DNA of 64,000 nt, taken from the NCBI RefSeq assembly GCF_900143085.1, contig NZ_FRCZ01000004.1, forward strand, positions 186,001-250,000, read 5' to 3'. Of the stretch, positions 34,802 through 45,287 are shown piece by piece (the stretch's first letter is position 1; every line of letters begins with the position of its first letter). Under the pieces are notes generated by a model, which worked only from the letters and a program-made list of their open reading frames with translations, was not told where the DNA came from and ran no database searches. The stretch is from Gracilibacillus kekensis (lineage in GTDB: Bacteria > Bacillota > Bacilli > Bacillales > Amphibacillaceae). The position numbers and the translations under genes were made by a program.

Positions 34802-37258
34802 TTGGCAGTAGAAGAGAAGTATTTAGATCTCCCGCTTGAGGACGTGATGGGTGATCGATTTGGACGTTATAGTAAATATATTATTCAAGATCGTGCCTTG
34901 CCAGATGCACGAGATGGGTTAAAACCCGTACAGCGCCGTATCCTTTTTGCGATGCATGAAGAAAAAAACACGCACGATAAAGGCTTTCGTAAATCTGCAA
35001 AGACGGTGGGTACGGTAATCGGTAACTATCATCCACACGGTGATTCATCTGTGTATGAAGCGATGGTTCGTCTCAGTCAGACATGGAAAGTTCGCAACGT
35101 TTTAGTTGAAATGCATGGAAATAACGGTAGTGTGGACGGCGATCCACCAGCTGCAATGCGTTATACGGAAGCGCGACTTTCTGCAATTTCATCCGAATTA
35201 ATCCGAGATATTGATAAAGAAACCGTCGATTATATTCCGAACTTTGACGATACGATTGATGAGCCTGTTGTTTTACCTGCTAGAATTCCTAACCTTATAA
35301 TTAATGGCTCGACAGGGATTTCTGCTGGTTATGCGACAGAGATTCCTCCACACAATCTAGCTGAGGTAATTGAAGCTGTCATAAAGCGGATGGATAAACC
35401 ATCTGTCACGGTCGAAGAATTGCTTCAAATCATTAAAGGACCAGATTTTCCTACTGGCGGTATTATTCAAGGCTATGAGGGACTTAAGAAAGCTTATGAA
35501 ACTGGTAAAGGGAAAGTAGTAGTTCGAGGTCGAGCAAAGATTGAACCGTTAAAAGGTAGCAGGGAACAAATTGTTATTGATGAAATTCCTTATGAAGTGA
35601 ATAAGGCTGTCCTTGTGAAGCGAATGGATGAATTACGTTTAGATCGAAAAGTGGAAGGTATTGCAGAAGTTCGCGACGAAACGGATCGAACTGGCTTACG
35701 TATAGTTGTTGAATTAAAGAAAGAAGCAGATAGCCAAGGTGTTTTAAATTATTTATATAAAAACACAGATCTTCAGATCACGTATCACTTCAACATGGTT
35801 GCGATTAAAGACAAGACACCACAATTGCTCGGTTTAACTGAAATGATCGATGCATATGTTGGTCACCAGAAAGAAGTGGTGACTCGTCAAACACGTTTTG
35901 ACTTAAACAAAGCGGAAAGAAGAGCACATATTGTAGAGGGCCTTATCAAGGCTGTTTCGATACTGGATGAGTTAATTCAAACTATCAGAGCATCGAATGA
36001 TAAACAAGACGCAAAAAACAGAATTATGGATGCGTATGGTTTTACCGAAACACAAGCAGAAGCAATTGTAACCTTGCAGCTATATCGATTAACCAATACG
36101 GATATTACCGCTTTAGAAAAAGAAGCAGCGGAATTACAAAAGGCGATTGCCAGTTATCAAGCCATTTTGGCAGATGAGAATAAATTATTATCTGTAATTA
36201 AAAAAGATTTAAAACAAATGAAAAAGCTTTATGCAGAGGATCGTCGAACAAAAATCGAAGAAAAAATCGAAGAATTAACATTTAATGTCGAAGTTACGAT
36301 AGCTAGTGAAGATGTTATTACGTCTGTTACAGAACAAGGCTATGTGAAGCGAACAAGTATTAGATCTTATACAGCTTCAACGGATGACGACTTTACGATG
36401 AAAGATAATGACCATTTAATTTCGTTATACGAACTAAATACCACAGACCACCTCCTTTTATTCACGAATAAAGGAAGGTATATCCCTATTCCAGTACACC
36501 AAATGCCGGACATTCGCTGGAAAGATCTTGGTCAGCACTTATCTAATATAGCTTCACTCGATAAAGAAGAAACGATCGTTAAAGCAATCCCAATTAGAGA
36601 GTTTTCAAAAGATAAATATCTGGTATTCTTTACTAAAAATGGGATGGTGAAGCGAAGTACACTAGATTTATATTATTCTCAACGCTATACGAGACCGCTA
36701 ATTGCACTGAATCTAAAAAAAGAGGACCAGTTGGTTAATGTCCATTTATCGGATGGTAATCAAGATATATTTGTTGCAACGAGTAAAGGATACGGCCTCT
36801 GGTACCATGAAACAGAAGTATCGGTGATCGGTCAAAGAGCAGCTGGGGTTAAGGCGATCCAGTTAAAATCAGATGAATTTGTCGTAAATGGTGTTTTGAT
36901 GGATGAGTTACAGGAGAAAAGGCAATTATTCGTTACTACTCAACGTGGTGCCTGTAAGAGAATGACGATCGACCGTTTTGAAAAATCCTCCCGTGCTAAG
37001 AAAGGTTTAGTAATGTTACGTGAGTTAAAATCAAAACCTCACCGTATAGTTGGTTTTGATCTGGTCGAGACAGATGATGTGATCAAATTAATGACCATAA
37101 AAGGAGAACACCACACAGTAAAACCGATGGATCTTCCAATTAGTGATCGTTATAGCAATGGCTCGTACGTAATTGATACAGATCTTACTGGTGAAGTAAC
37201 ATCGATTCATCAGAAAAGAGGCCTTTCGAAAGCATTTGATCATCAATCAAATGAATAA
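34802..37258 (+). CDS. parC: DNA topoisomerase IV subunit A (ParC)
   Basis: This is the DNA-breaking subunit. The N-terminal winged-helix domain carries the catalytic Tyr121 (AAMRYTEARLS), and the C-terminal region contains the beta-pinwheel repeats. The quinolone-resistance region YHPHGDSSVYEAMVRLSQ has Ser82 and Glu86, the sensitive-type residues. 818 residues. The start is a TTG behind AGGAGG, 21 nt after parE. A composite terminator follows. Confidence 0.96.
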   Translation: MAVEEKYLDLPLEDVMGDRFGRYSKYIIQDRALPDARDGLKPVQRRILFAMHEEKNTHDKGFRKSAKTVGTVIGNYHPHGDSSVYEAMVRLSQTWKVRNVLVEMHGNNGSVDGDPPAAMRYTEARLSAISSELIRDIDKETVDYIPNFDDTIDEPVVLPARIPNLIINGSTGISAGYATEIPPHNLAEVIEAVIKRMDKPSVTVEELLQIIKGPDFPTGGIIQGYEGLKKAYETGKGKVVVRGRAKIEPLKGSREQIVIDEIPYEVNKAVLVKRMDELRLDRKVEGIAEVRDETDRTGLRIVVELKKEADSQGVLNYLYKNTDLQITYHFNMVAIKDKTPQLLGLTEMIDAYVGHQKEVVTRQTRFDLNKAERRAHIVEGLIKAVSILDELIQTIRASNDKQDAKNRIMDAYGFTETQAEAIVTLQLYRLTNTDITALEKEAAELQKAIASYQAILADENKLLSVIKKDLKQMKKLYAEDRRTKIEEKIEELTFNVEVTIASEDVITSVTEQGYVKRTSIRSYTASTDDDFTMKDNDHLISLYELNTTDHLLLFTNKGRYIPIPVHQMPDIRWKDLGQHLSNIASLDKEETIVKAIPIREFSKDKYLVFFTKNGMVKRSTLDLYYSQRYTRPLIALNLKKEDQLVNVHLSDGNQDIFVATSKGYGLWYHETEVSVIGQRAAGVKAIQLKSDEFVVNGVLMDELQEKRQLFVTTQRGACKRMTIDRFEKSSRAKKGLVMLRELKSKPHRIVGFDLVETDDVIKLMTIKGEHHTVKPMDLPISDRYSNGSYVIDTDLTGEVTSIHQKRGLSKAFDHQSNE

Positions 37259-37266
37259 TCGAAAAT

Positions 37267-37326
37267 GTAGTTCAGTTTTGTTGTACAGAAGACATTTTGT
37301 ACACTTAATTGAGCTACTTTTTTTTA
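37267..37326 (+). terminator. Terminator after parC
   Basis: Outer stem GTAGTTCA/TGAGCTAC (one G-U pair) encloses an inner pairing TGTACA/TGTACA. Eight T follow. Confidence 0.75.
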
Positions 37327-37355
37327 TTTTAAACGATTATGCTATATTAAGTTAT

Positions 37356-37511
37356 ATATCGCCCAAAAGGAAGGAATCCAGATGGTGCTTTTGTCTGATA
37401 AATGAATATATCGCCCAAAAGAAGTAAAAATGGAAGGTGCTTCTGTCCGATAAATGAATATATCACCCAATAGAAGCTAAGCCTGATAGTGCTCGTGTAA
37501 GATAAATAAGA
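37356..37511. repeat. Three degenerate 52-bp tandem repeats
   Basis: Units begin at 37356, 37408 and 37460 with ATATCGCCCAA, ATATCGCCCAA and ATATCACCCAA. Each also carries a GGTGCTT-like and a GATAAATGA-like block at the same offset. They fill most of the 385-nt gap between parC and dynA, which holds no gene. Confidence 0.75.
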
Positions 37512-37643
37512 AATCTATAAAAATACTCTACATTCAGATTACTTAGCTTCTCCAAACTAAAATTCTAACCCCTTACATATAGCAATAATAAGAAAAAAAC
37601 CGTATAATGGGAAAATAGAATGATCAATCAAGGAGTTTATATA

Positions 37644-40600
37644 ATGTTGACAACGAGTAAAAAAGCTGTAGATAAACAGCAATTAGCAGACTTGCACCAT
37701 TTTTATGATCAAAAAAACGAAAAAAAATACAAGGAACAAATCGTAGACTATTATGCGAAATTAGAAAAAAAAATGATTCATATTTGTTTTAGTGGACATT
37801 TCTCGGCAGGAAAGTCAACGTTAATCAATAATTTGATGAAGGAGGAACTATTACCTCAGAGTCCTATTCCAACAAGTGCAAATATTGTTGAAATTAAACA
37901 AGGTAAAGAGCAGGTAATCGTTCATTTTAACCATCAAACAGCGATTAAAATGGAGACTCTGCCATCAATGGAAAAATTGCACCAATTATGCAGAGACGGT
38001 GATGAAGTTAAAAAGGTCGAAATTTATAAAGAAATGGCTGAATTACCTAATGGTGTAACGTTAATGGATACGCCAGGCATTGATGCGGCAAATGATGCAG
38101 ATCGATTAATGACAGAATCAGCACTTCATCAAGTCGATGTTTTGTTCTATGTTATGGATTATAATCATGTTCAATCAGAAGTAAACGCCAGATTCCTTAA
38201 GCAGATAGATGCCATGAACAAGCCATATTATGTCATTATCAATCAAATGGATAAACACGATGAAACGGAAATAACTTTCACTGAATTCCAGCGTAGTTTA
38301 GAAAGTGTATTTGAGCAATGGCATATCCGCCCAAAACATGTTTTTTATACATCCATGGCTAATAGTAGAGACACAGGAATTAATGAATTCGCTTCATTAC
38401 AAGCACGTGTTCATCAAATTGTAAGTAATAACCATCAAATGACCTTAGAAGAGACTTTGATACACGGAACGAACCATACGGTACAATCCAGTATTCAGGA
38501 ACAGCAAAAACAAATGGATGATGCAATAGAAGAACTTGATGCAAGATTAAAGAGTATTGATTTACCTAGTGATGTTAACGTTAATTCCATTCAGTCTACT
38601 TATGATTCACTAAAAGAAGAGCGAGATAATATTGAAAAAGAATTCATGCATATGATCGAGCAAACTACAAAAAATGCCCAAATCATGCCTTTTGAAATTC
38701 GTGAAAAGGCGAGAATTTTACTGGAATCTTATGAACCAAAATTTAAAACCGGCATGTTTCGTAACCGCAGAAAAATAGAGGAAGAGCGTGAAAAACGATT
38801 AAACAATTTATATAAAGTATTGAAAGAAAAGGCTGAAATTAGCTTAGAATGGAAGTTACGCGATAAGGTATCAGAGTTTTTGAATCCTTACATTTCTTTT
38901 ACTGTATCGGAATCACTCTTTGAACAGCAATTTCAGGCGGAGCATTTAATCGTATTAATAGAAGAGGGTGCTACAGTTAATGGTGAATACATCTTAGTTT
39001 ACACAGATCAGGTAGCCGCTTCGATTAAGAAAATGTATCGTCAATTTTATAAGAATAAATGGCAAGAGATCCAACAAAGCGTATTATCACCACTTGATGA
39101 AAAACTAAAAGAATACAAAACCTATTTAGAGTTTTATCAACAATACACCAATATAGAGAACGAAATTTCAGAAGTTAAACGAGCATTTATTGAATATAAG
39201 AATCAATTGGAATCCATTTGTGATAGGGAATTGATAGGTAATCAAGCTGAACTCACAGCAATACAGGAAAAGCTAAGAGAAAGAAAAGTAGACAAAATAG
39301 TCGATATAAATGCCATTACATCGAATGATACAAAAGAAACGAAGGTAGAAAATATAGAAAACAACATCGAACAAGCGAAGACATACTCTTATCAACAAAC
39401 ATTAACGGATGCAGAGAATGCTAATCGGCAAATGGAACCAATTAATGGCTTGGACTCGCTCAGACAAGAACTTACTAACAAAAAAGACAGGCTAACGGAT
39501 CGCCATTTTACGATTGCTTTATTTGGTGCATTCAGTGCTGGAAAATCTTCGTTTGCTAATGCACTTATTGGTGAAAAAGTGTTGCCGGTTTCACCAAACC
39601 CAACGACTGCCGCTATTAATAAAATTAGTCCTGTAAGGGATGGCTATCAGCATAAAGATGTATACGTAATATTGAAAAATAAAGAAGAATTAGTAGCGGA
39701 TATCAATGATATTACCGAAAAAGACTTTCTCCAATTAGATGAGGGATATCGGTGGATTAAAAAAACAAAACTAGCAAAATTAGATATTCCGGATCAACAT
39801 AAGTCTTTCCTTAGTGCATTTTATCAAGGTTATCAAGAAATAAAAGATCGAATTGGAACGTCTTATATCATTGGATTTACAGAATTCGAGCGCTACATTC
39901 GTGAGGAAACGATCGCATGTTTTGTGAAAGAAATGGAACTTTTTTATGATTGTCCACTGACAAACAATCATGTCACTTTAGTCGACACACCAGGTGCTGA
40001 CTCAGTCAATGCTAGACACACAGATTTGGCGTTCTCTTATATCAAAGACGCAGATGCTATTTTATTTGTAACGTATTATAATCATCCATTCTCGAAACCA
40101 GATCAACAGTTTTTGGAGCGTTTAGGTCGAGTGAAGGATGCCTTTGAATTAGATAAAATGTTCTTTATGATAAATGCGATTGATCTTGCTAAAAATGAAG
40201 ACGAAAAAAATCTAGTCGTTGATTATGTTCGTAATGAATTGCAGCGATTTGATATCAAAAATCCAAGAATGTTCCCTGTCTCAAGTAAACTGGCAATCGA
40301 CGATAAGAGTGAGCGCAGTGGACTCCCACAATTCGAAGATCATTTCTATCGTTTTGTTAAGGAAGAGTTAACACAAATGTCGATGCGTTCCATTTATACC
40401 GATTTAGCAAGAGCTAATAGCTTAGTCTCTAACTGGTTATCGATGATTAATAGTGACCAGCAGGAAAAAGATCGACTGATTGAACAAAACAAACGATATC
40501 AGACAGAAATGAAAAATGTGCTACATGCGCGCAAATCAGAAGACTATCTAGAAATGGTAGCCCAAAAATTAAATAAGCAAACTTTCTATGCCAAACAACG

Positions 40601-41231
40601 ATTCTCGATTCAGTTTACAGATCTTTGGAAAGATCATATTCATCCAGGTGCTATTCAAACCAATGGAAGAAAAGGAAAGAAGGAATTGGAAGAAGCGATT
40701 CGGGCTTTGTTCAAAACGATTCATAATCGTATGAAGCATGAATTTGAAGCGATCTCCATTCGCATTGAACAAACATGGAATCAATCGTTGCATGAAATGA
40801 AAAAAGATATCGAACGCCAATTAATCCAGATCGATTCGACCTTTTCCTTGTCACAGTTCGAGGATATTCGCCTTGATCCACCAGAAGTCGAACTACAAGC
40901 AATAAGTACGGATGAATCACTGTTATCTAAATGGAGCCAGTTTTACAAAGACACGAAAAGCTTTTTTGCAGAAGATGGCAGAAAGCAATTAGAAGAGCAG
41001 GTCTCTGCCTTTTTGAGCGTTAAATGGCAAGAGAAAATCTTTCAGATTGAAAAAGAATTATTGAATTTTTATCATCAACAATGGAATCATCACGAACAAA
41101 AAGTATTCAACGATTATCTAGAAGAAGTTCAAAGCTACTACCGTCAAGTGATCGATGGCATTGAAGAGCAAGAGGAAAATAAAGAACAATTAGAAAAAAT
41201 CAACAAAACATTAAAAGAAATGCTAACTTAG
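37644..41231 (+). CDS. dynA: Dynamin-like protein DynA (two fused dynamin subunits)
   Basis: This 1195-residue protein has two complete dynamin-type GTPase heads, each with a long helical stalk, as in B. subtilis DynA (YpbR). DynA tethers and fuses membranes and protects cells from membrane stress. Head 1: FSGHFSAGKSTLINN near residue 52 and DTPGIDAAND. Head 2: FGAFSAGKSSFANAL near residue 630 and DTPGADSVNAR. Long coiled-coil-rich stretches follow each head. ATG 37644 behind AAGGAG is preferred over an in-frame ATG at 37620. Confidence 0.95.
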   Translation: MLTTSKKAVDKQQLADLHHFYDQKNEKKYKEQIVDYYAKLEKKMIHICFSGHFSAGKSTLINNLMKEELLPQSPIPTSANIVEIKQGKEQVIVHFNHQTAIKMETLPSMEKLHQLCRDGDEVKKVEIYKEMAELPNGVTLMDTPGIDAANDADRLMTESALHQVDVLFYVMDYNHVQSEVNARFLKQIDAMNKPYYVIINQMDKHDETEITFTEFQRSLESVFEQWHIRPKHVFYTSMANSRDTGINEFASLQARVHQIVSNNHQMTLEETLIHGTNHTVQSSIQEQQKQMDDAIEELDARLKSIDLPSDVNVNSIQSTYDSLKEERDNIEKEFMHMIEQTTKNAQIMPFEIREKARILLESYEPKFKTGMFRNRRKIEEEREKRLNNLYKVLKEKAEISLEWKLRDKVSEFLNPYISFTVSESLFEQQFQAEHLIVLIEEGATVNGEYILVYTDQVAASIKKMYRQFYKNKWQEIQQSVLSPLDEKLKEYKTYLEFYQQYTNIENEISEVKRAFIEYKNQLESICDRELIGNQAELTAIQEKLRERKVDKIVDINAITSNDTKETKVENIENNIEQAKTYSYQQTLTDAENANRQMEPINGLDSLRQELTNKKDRLTDRHFTIALFGAFSAGKSSFANALIGEKVLPVSPNPTTAAINKISPVRDGYQHKDVYVILKNKEELVADINDITEKDFLQLDEGYRWIKKTKLAKLDIPDQHKSFLSAFYQGYQEIKDRIGTSYIIGFTEFERYIREETIACFVKEMELFYDCPLTNNHVTLVDTPGADSVNARHTDLAFSYIKDADAILFVTYYNHPFSKPDQQFLERLGRVKDAFELDKMFFMINAIDLAKNEDEKNLVVDYVRNELQRFDIKNPRMFPVSSKLAIDDKSERSGLPQFEDHFYRFVKEELTQMSMRSIYTDLARANSLVSNWLSMINSDQQEKDRLIEQNKRYQTEMKNVLHARKSEDYLEMVAQKLNKQTFYAKQRFSIQFTDLWKDHIHPGAIQTNGRKGKKELEEAIRALFKTIHNRMKHEFEAISIRIEQTWNQSLHEMKKDIERQLIQIDSTFSLSQFEDIRLDPPEVELQAISTDESLLSKWSQFYKDTKSFFAEDGRKQLEEQVSAFLSVKWQEKIFQIEKELLNFYHQQWNHHEQKVFNDYLEEVQSYYRQVIDGIEEQEENKEQLEKINKTLKEMLT

Positions 41232-41234
41232 AAT

Positions 41235-41270
41235 AAAAACCACGAGATAAGTTTTTCTTTTATCTCGTGA
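41235..41270 (-). terminator. Terminator of hisJ
   Basis: Stem CACGAGATAA/TTATCTCGTG, followed on the minus strand by GTTTTTATTC. It lies between convergent dynA and hisJ. Confidence 0.75.
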
Positions 41271-41279
41271 ATTATTTCT

Positions 41280-42086
41280 CTAAAAAAAACGAGCAATAAG
41301 ATCGAATCCTCTAGCAATTGTTTTGGATTCATGACTATCAGATCCTGGCTTAAGTACAATGCCTTTTGCGATTGCTTGTTCGATAATTTCTTCTGTTGGA
41401 TAAAGCATTTGGCAATCTTCTTTATAGAGACCAGCCGTGTTTATATCTAACTCTAATTGTTCTTGTCGTATCAGATTTAGCAGGTGATCAATGGTAGCTT
41501 GATAACTTTGATCAACTGCATATTTTTTTTGGTATTTTTGAATCAATGTTAGATGACCAATACGCTTAGGCTTGAAAGGTCCAAGATCAGATAAAACAGC
41601 TTTTTCTAACGTCTTATAATATTGATCATAGACCGCTTCTACACTGCCAAATTGTTGAATAATACGGGCAAATTCATCACTGCTAAAATCGATACATACA
41701 TAACCATCATCAGGACTTTGGAGCATATGTACCGATAAAATTGCATCATCGATCACATTTCCATATTCGTTAAGAAAAGAAGTTGTTTCTTTTTCATAGC
41801 CTTCAATATAATCTACTTCAAATCCAAGATTTATTTTTATGTTCGATTGATACTTTTCTTTGGCTGTTTTAATTGATTGGACATAGGCTGCAAGATCTTC
41901 CAAAGCCATTGCACTATCGTTTTCAGGTGTTGGATCAGTAAAGCTTTTAGGTAATGGAGCATGTTCAGTAAATGAAAGCTCCGTCAGTCCTTTTTTTATC
42001 GCTTGTTCGATATACATAAAAATGGCATCATTCGATCCATGCGGACAAAATGGTGTATGGATGTGATAATCTCCTTTGATTGTCAT
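41280..42086 (-). CDS. hisJ: Histidinol-phosphatase HisJ (PHP family)
   Basis: This dephosphorylates histidinol phosphate, the eighth step of histidine synthesis. 268 residues of the PHP superfamily. Metal-binding motifs are GDYHIHTPFCPHGSND at the N-terminus, SFTEHAPLP, and the C-terminal PGSDSHESKTIARGFD. It is divergent from the his operon across 179 nt, so the two can share control. In B. subtilis hisJ lies elsewhere, so the adjacency here reinforces the assignment. Confidence 0.95.
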   Translation of the reverse strand: MTIKGDYHIHTPFCPHGSNDAIFMYIEQAIKKGLTELSFTEHAPLPKSFTDPTPENDSAMALEDLAAYVQSIKTAKEKYQSNIKINLGFEVDYIEGYEKETTSFLNEYGNVIDDAILSVHMLQSPDDGYVCIDFSSDEFARIIQQFGSVEAVYDQYYKTLEKAVLSDLGPFKPKRIGHLTLIQKYQKKYAVDQSYQATIDHLLNLIRQEQLELDINTAGLYKEDCQMLYPTEEIIEQAIAKGIVLKPGSDSHESKTIARGFDLIARFF

Positions 42087-42213
42087 GACACTACTCCTTC
42101 TCGTCTATTTTCAGTTAGATACTTATTCTATTGTAAACTGAAGTGATATAATTTAAAAGTGAGGATTGACAGACAACAAAATGATATGATAAGGTTAGAT
42201 TACAAACAAACGC

Positions 42214-42235
42214 TTTACCACGGTAGAGTGGTAAA
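42214..42235. promoter_or_regulatory. Perfect dyad in the hisJ-hisZ intergenic region, candidate his operator
   Basis: TTTACCAC-GGTAGA-GTGGTAAA has 8-bp perfect arms. It lies 30 nt before the hisZ start and downstream of a possible -35 (TTGACA at 42166). No T-box sequence is seen. A TrpR-like histidine repressor (YerC/HisR type) is a reasonable candidate ligand, by inference only. Confidence 0.6.
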
Positions 42236-42265
42236 TTGATAAAGTGTAAATAGGATGTGAACGAG

Positions 42266-43390
42266 ATGTTTTTACCAGCAGGAAGTCAAGATGAAACGGG
42301 AATTCAAATCTCTAACCGTTTAAGAGCGGCGGAGAGTTTTCGCTTAGTGACCAAAAAACGTAACTTTAAAACTATTTCCACACCTGTTGTGGAATATGCT
42401 AATACATTCACGAATCAAATGGCAGGGATGGATTTACACTCGATGTTAAAATGGTTTAATGCCGAGGGTGAAATCGAAGTATTGCGTCCAGATTGGACAG
42501 CAGCTATTGCAAGAGCCATTGCAGGGCAACACCCATCCGAACAAAAATGGTCCTATCAAGGCAGTGTCTTTCGCTTTGATAAGGACGAAACAGAGAATAG
42601 ACAAGCAGGCATCGAAATTGTTCATGCAGATCAATTTTTAGGTGAAGCAGAAAGCCTTCTTACAGCGATTGCTTACCTGAAAAATTTAACGATTGATACT
42701 TACGTAATCGAACTTGGTCATACTGGTATTTTTGATGCGATTGTTGGACCGTATCATTTTGATGAAAAACAAGAGTTAGTGCTACTCGACGCTATGCATG
42801 ATAAGCGATCTGACCTTGTCGAAGAGATTGTTACACAAGCAGGACATCCAGCATTAGCAGAACCATTGGTAGCTCTGATTGATGCATACGGGTCTAGAGA
42901 AATCATAAATACTTACCGTGAGCGCTGGAAGAAACATCAAGATTTATTAGATATATTGAGTCATATAGAAAAACTAATGGATTTATTAGAATCTGCAGGT
43001 GTAACAGAAGTAATTGTCGATCTTGGTCGCGTTAAAAATTTGCCATATTATGATGGCATTATGTTCAGAGGTTTTCTAACAAATGATGGTTCCACCTGTT
43101 TTTCTGGCGGAAGATATGACCGATTATATGAACAATTCCAACAAAAAACATCGGCAGTCGGGTTAGCATTTGATGTTGATACTTTAGCAAAGCATATGAA
43201 TGCAGAACAAGAGCCGGAAAAAATTTGTATTCTTGCAACTCCTGCTACTCATGCAGTTGCAGAACAGTTTCGAATCGACATGGAAGAACAAGTGGTCGAT
43301 ATCCAATACCAATTAAAAAGTGATGCGAATTATCAAAAAATCTATCAAGTTGTCGAAGAGGACAGTCAGTATAAGGTGGTTGAAAAATGA
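42266..43390 (+). CDS. hisZ: ATP phosphoribosyltransferase regulatory subunit HisZ
   Basis: HisZ is a histidyl-tRNA-synthetase paralogue that lacks charging activity and forms the hetero-octamer with short HisG, giving histidine feedback. 374 residues. Class II motif regions are visible as ISTPVVEYANTF, the motif-2 loop FRFDKDETENRQAGIEI and a late GGRYDRLYEQF. ATG 42266 is 5 nt after AGGATGTGA, a near-perfect site; GTG 42257 is inside that site. It overlaps hisG by 4 nt. Confidence 0.95.
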   Translation: MFLPAGSQDETGIQISNRLRAAESFRLVTKKRNFKTISTPVVEYANTFTNQMAGMDLHSMLKWFNAEGEIEVLRPDWTAAIARAIAGQHPSEQKWSYQGSVFRFDKDETENRQAGIEIVHADQFLGEAESLLTAIAYLKNLTIDTYVIELGHTGIFDAIVGPYHFDEKQELVLLDAMHDKRSDLVEEIVTQAGHPALAEPLVALIDAYGSREIINTYRERWKKHQDLLDILSHIEKLMDLLESAGVTEVIVDLGRVKNLPYYDGIMFRGFLTNDGSTCFSGGRYDRLYEQFQQKTSAVGLAFDVDTLAKHMNAEQEPEKICILATPATHAVAEQFRIDMEEQVVDIQYQLKSDANYQKIYQVVEEDSQYKVVEK

Positions 43391-44007
43391 AGCCGGTAAT
43401 AGCACTAACGAAAGGCAGATTAGAAAAACAATTCTTGAAATTTTTTGCTGAGTTAGGATTTGAAGTAGACCCATTATTAGAAAAGGGGAGAAAACTTCAA
43501 ATTGAAACGAGTGAATTTTCCTTCTTTTTCGCAAAAGGAGTCGATGTCACCACTTACGTTGAAAATGGAATTGCCGATATCGGAATTGTGGGTGGCGATA
43601 TTTTAATTGAGCACCAACCGGATGTATATAATTTATTTCCTTTACCATTTGGTCATTGTCGGATGGCCTTGGCGACAAAAGCAAACTATCAGTGGCCTGA
43701 ACAGAAGAAAAGAATTGCAAGTACGTTTACCAATATCACTAAGAACTATTTTAAAGATAAAGGAGAGTCCGTTGATATTATTAAGCTAGAAGGATCTGTT
43801 GAACTTGCACCAATACTAGGCTTAGCAGATGCCATCGTTGATATTGTTGAAACAGGTACAACATTAAAAGAAAACGGCTTAGTAATTGAAGACGAATTTA
43901 TATCCTTTAGTGCACGATTAATCGCCAACCGTTCTTCACTAAAAATTAAGAGAGATCAATTAGTTCCTGTCATTGAGCGATTTAAGGAAGGAGCAAAAAA
44001 AGCATGA
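43387..44007 (+). CDS. hisG: ATP phosphoribosyltransferase catalytic subunit HisG (short form)
   Basis: First step of histidine synthesis: ATP plus PRPP to phosphoribosyl-ATP. 206 residues, the short HisG that needs HisZ. Signatures are IALTKGRLEKQF at the start, DIGIVGGDILIE near residue 65 and the PRPP loop ADAIVDIVETGTTLKENGL near residue 146. It overlaps hisZ and hisD by ATGA junctions. Confidence 0.97.
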   Translation: MKPVIALTKGRLEKQFLKFFAELGFEVDPLLEKGRKLQIETSEFSFFFAKGVDVTTYVENGIADIGIVGGDILIEHQPDVYNLFPLPFGHCRMALATKANYQWPEQKKRIASTFTNITKNYFKDKGESVDIIKLEGSVELAPILGLADAIVDIVETGTTLKENGLVIEDEFISFSARLIANRSSLKIKRDQLVPVIERFKEGAKKA

Positions 44008-45287
44008 TTCCTTTATTAACAATCGAGAAGTTTTTAGAAAAAGCAGCACCTGAGAAAACAAACAGTGGCGACCAACAAAAATTCTTGCAAGCTGCCAGTA
44101 GTATTATTGCAGATGTGCAAGAAGATGGTGATCAAGCTGTCGTTAAGTATATTGAAAAATTCGATGGAAAAGCACCAGCATCTTTTCTTGTTTCAGAAGA
44201 AGAACGAAAGGCTGCTTGGGATATAGTCGATAATGACGTAATTCAATCGTTACAACGTGCAGCAGACAATATCAGAGCTTTTCACCGCAAACAATTAACA
44301 AATTCCCGTATGATGCAAGCAGAAGGTGATATTATTTCTGGGCAATTATATCGTCCGATAGACCGTGTCGGCATCTATGTCCCTGGCGGCACCGCTGTTT
44401 ATCCTTCTTCGGTATTAATGAACGCCATCCCGGCCGTACTAGCTGGAGTATGCGAAGTAAATATGACTACACCAGTGAAAGACGGGGAAGGTCTTGCACC
44501 GATATTGGCGGTAGCAGCTGATATAGCTGGTGTAACCAATATTTATCGAGTTGGTGGTGTGCAAGCCGTTGCTGCTTTAGCATATGGAACTGAATCGATT
44601 CCGAAAGTAGATAAAATTGTCGGTCCGGGTAATGCTTATGTGGCCGCAGCCAAAAAATTAGTTTACGGTGATGTAGGAATTGATATGATTGCTGGACCAA
44701 GTGAAGTAGCGATCGTAGCAGATGATACAGCTAACCCGACATATGTAGCTGCAGATTTAATTGCTCAGGCAGAACACGATACGATTGCTCGCGCCTTTTT
44801 AATTACAACTTCGGAAGCGTTAGTTGAGAAAGTGAATAAAGAACTTAAAAAGCAATGTGACGTGCTACCAAGAAAAGAAATTGCGTCCCAATCTCTCCAA
44901 GATAAAGGAGCAAGTGTTGTTGTACCGTCACTGGAAGAGGCTTTTTCCGTTTCCAATAAGTTGGCGCCAGAACACTTAGAAATTCAGGTAGCTGATCCTT
45001 TAAGTTATCTAAGCAAAGTAAGACATGCAGGCTCTGTCTTTTTAGGACACTATACCCCTGAAGCACTCGGTGATTATTATGCAGGACCGAATCATGTCTT
45101 ACCGACTTCAGGTACAGCTCGTTTTTCGTCTGGTTTATCTGTCGATGATTTTGTTAAGAAAACAACGTATTTATATTATTCTGAATCTGCATTACGTGAG
45201 GCAAGTCAGGACGTCATTCAGATTGCAAACCAAGAGCAGCTAGAAGGACACGGCTTAGCGGTAAGTAAACGTTTGGAGGAGAAATAA
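44004..45287 (+). CDS. hisD: Histidinol dehydrogenase HisD
   Basis: Zn-dependent, NAD-linked oxidation of histidinol to histidine (the last two steps). 427 residues. Key segments are [46 protein letters not shown], the LIAQAEHD metal-binding region and the late [18 protein letters not shown]. Coupled to hisG and hisB by overlaps. Confidence 0.97.
   Translation: MIPLLTIEKFLEKAAPEKTNSGDQQKFLQAASSIIADVQEDGDQAVVKYIEKFDGKAPASFLVSEEERKAAWDIVDNDVIQSLQRAADNIRAFHRKQLTNSRMMQAEGDIISGQLYRPIDRVGIYVPGGTAVYPSSVLMNAIPAVLAGVCEVNMTTPVKDGEGLAPILAVAADIAGVTNIYRVGGVQAVAALAYGTESIPKVDKIVGPGNAYVAAAKKLVYGDVGIDMIAGPSEVAIVADDTANPTYVAADLIAQAEHDTIARAFLITTSEALVEKVNKELKKQCDVLPRKEIASQSLQDKGASVVVPSLEEAFSVSNKLAPEHLEIQVADPLSYLSKVRHAGSVFLGHYTPEALGDYYAGPNHVLPTSGTARFSSGLSVDDFVKKTTYLYYSESALREASQDVIQIANQEQLEGHGLAVSKRLEEK

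Noticed and set aside
37356-37511. CRISPR array
   Set aside because: Units are degenerate along their whole length, with no constant repeat and unique spacer pattern, and no cas genes are near.
42087-42265. Possible T-box leader for the his operon
   Set aside because: No T-box conserved sequence or antiterminator was found; only a dyad and promoter-like boxes are present.
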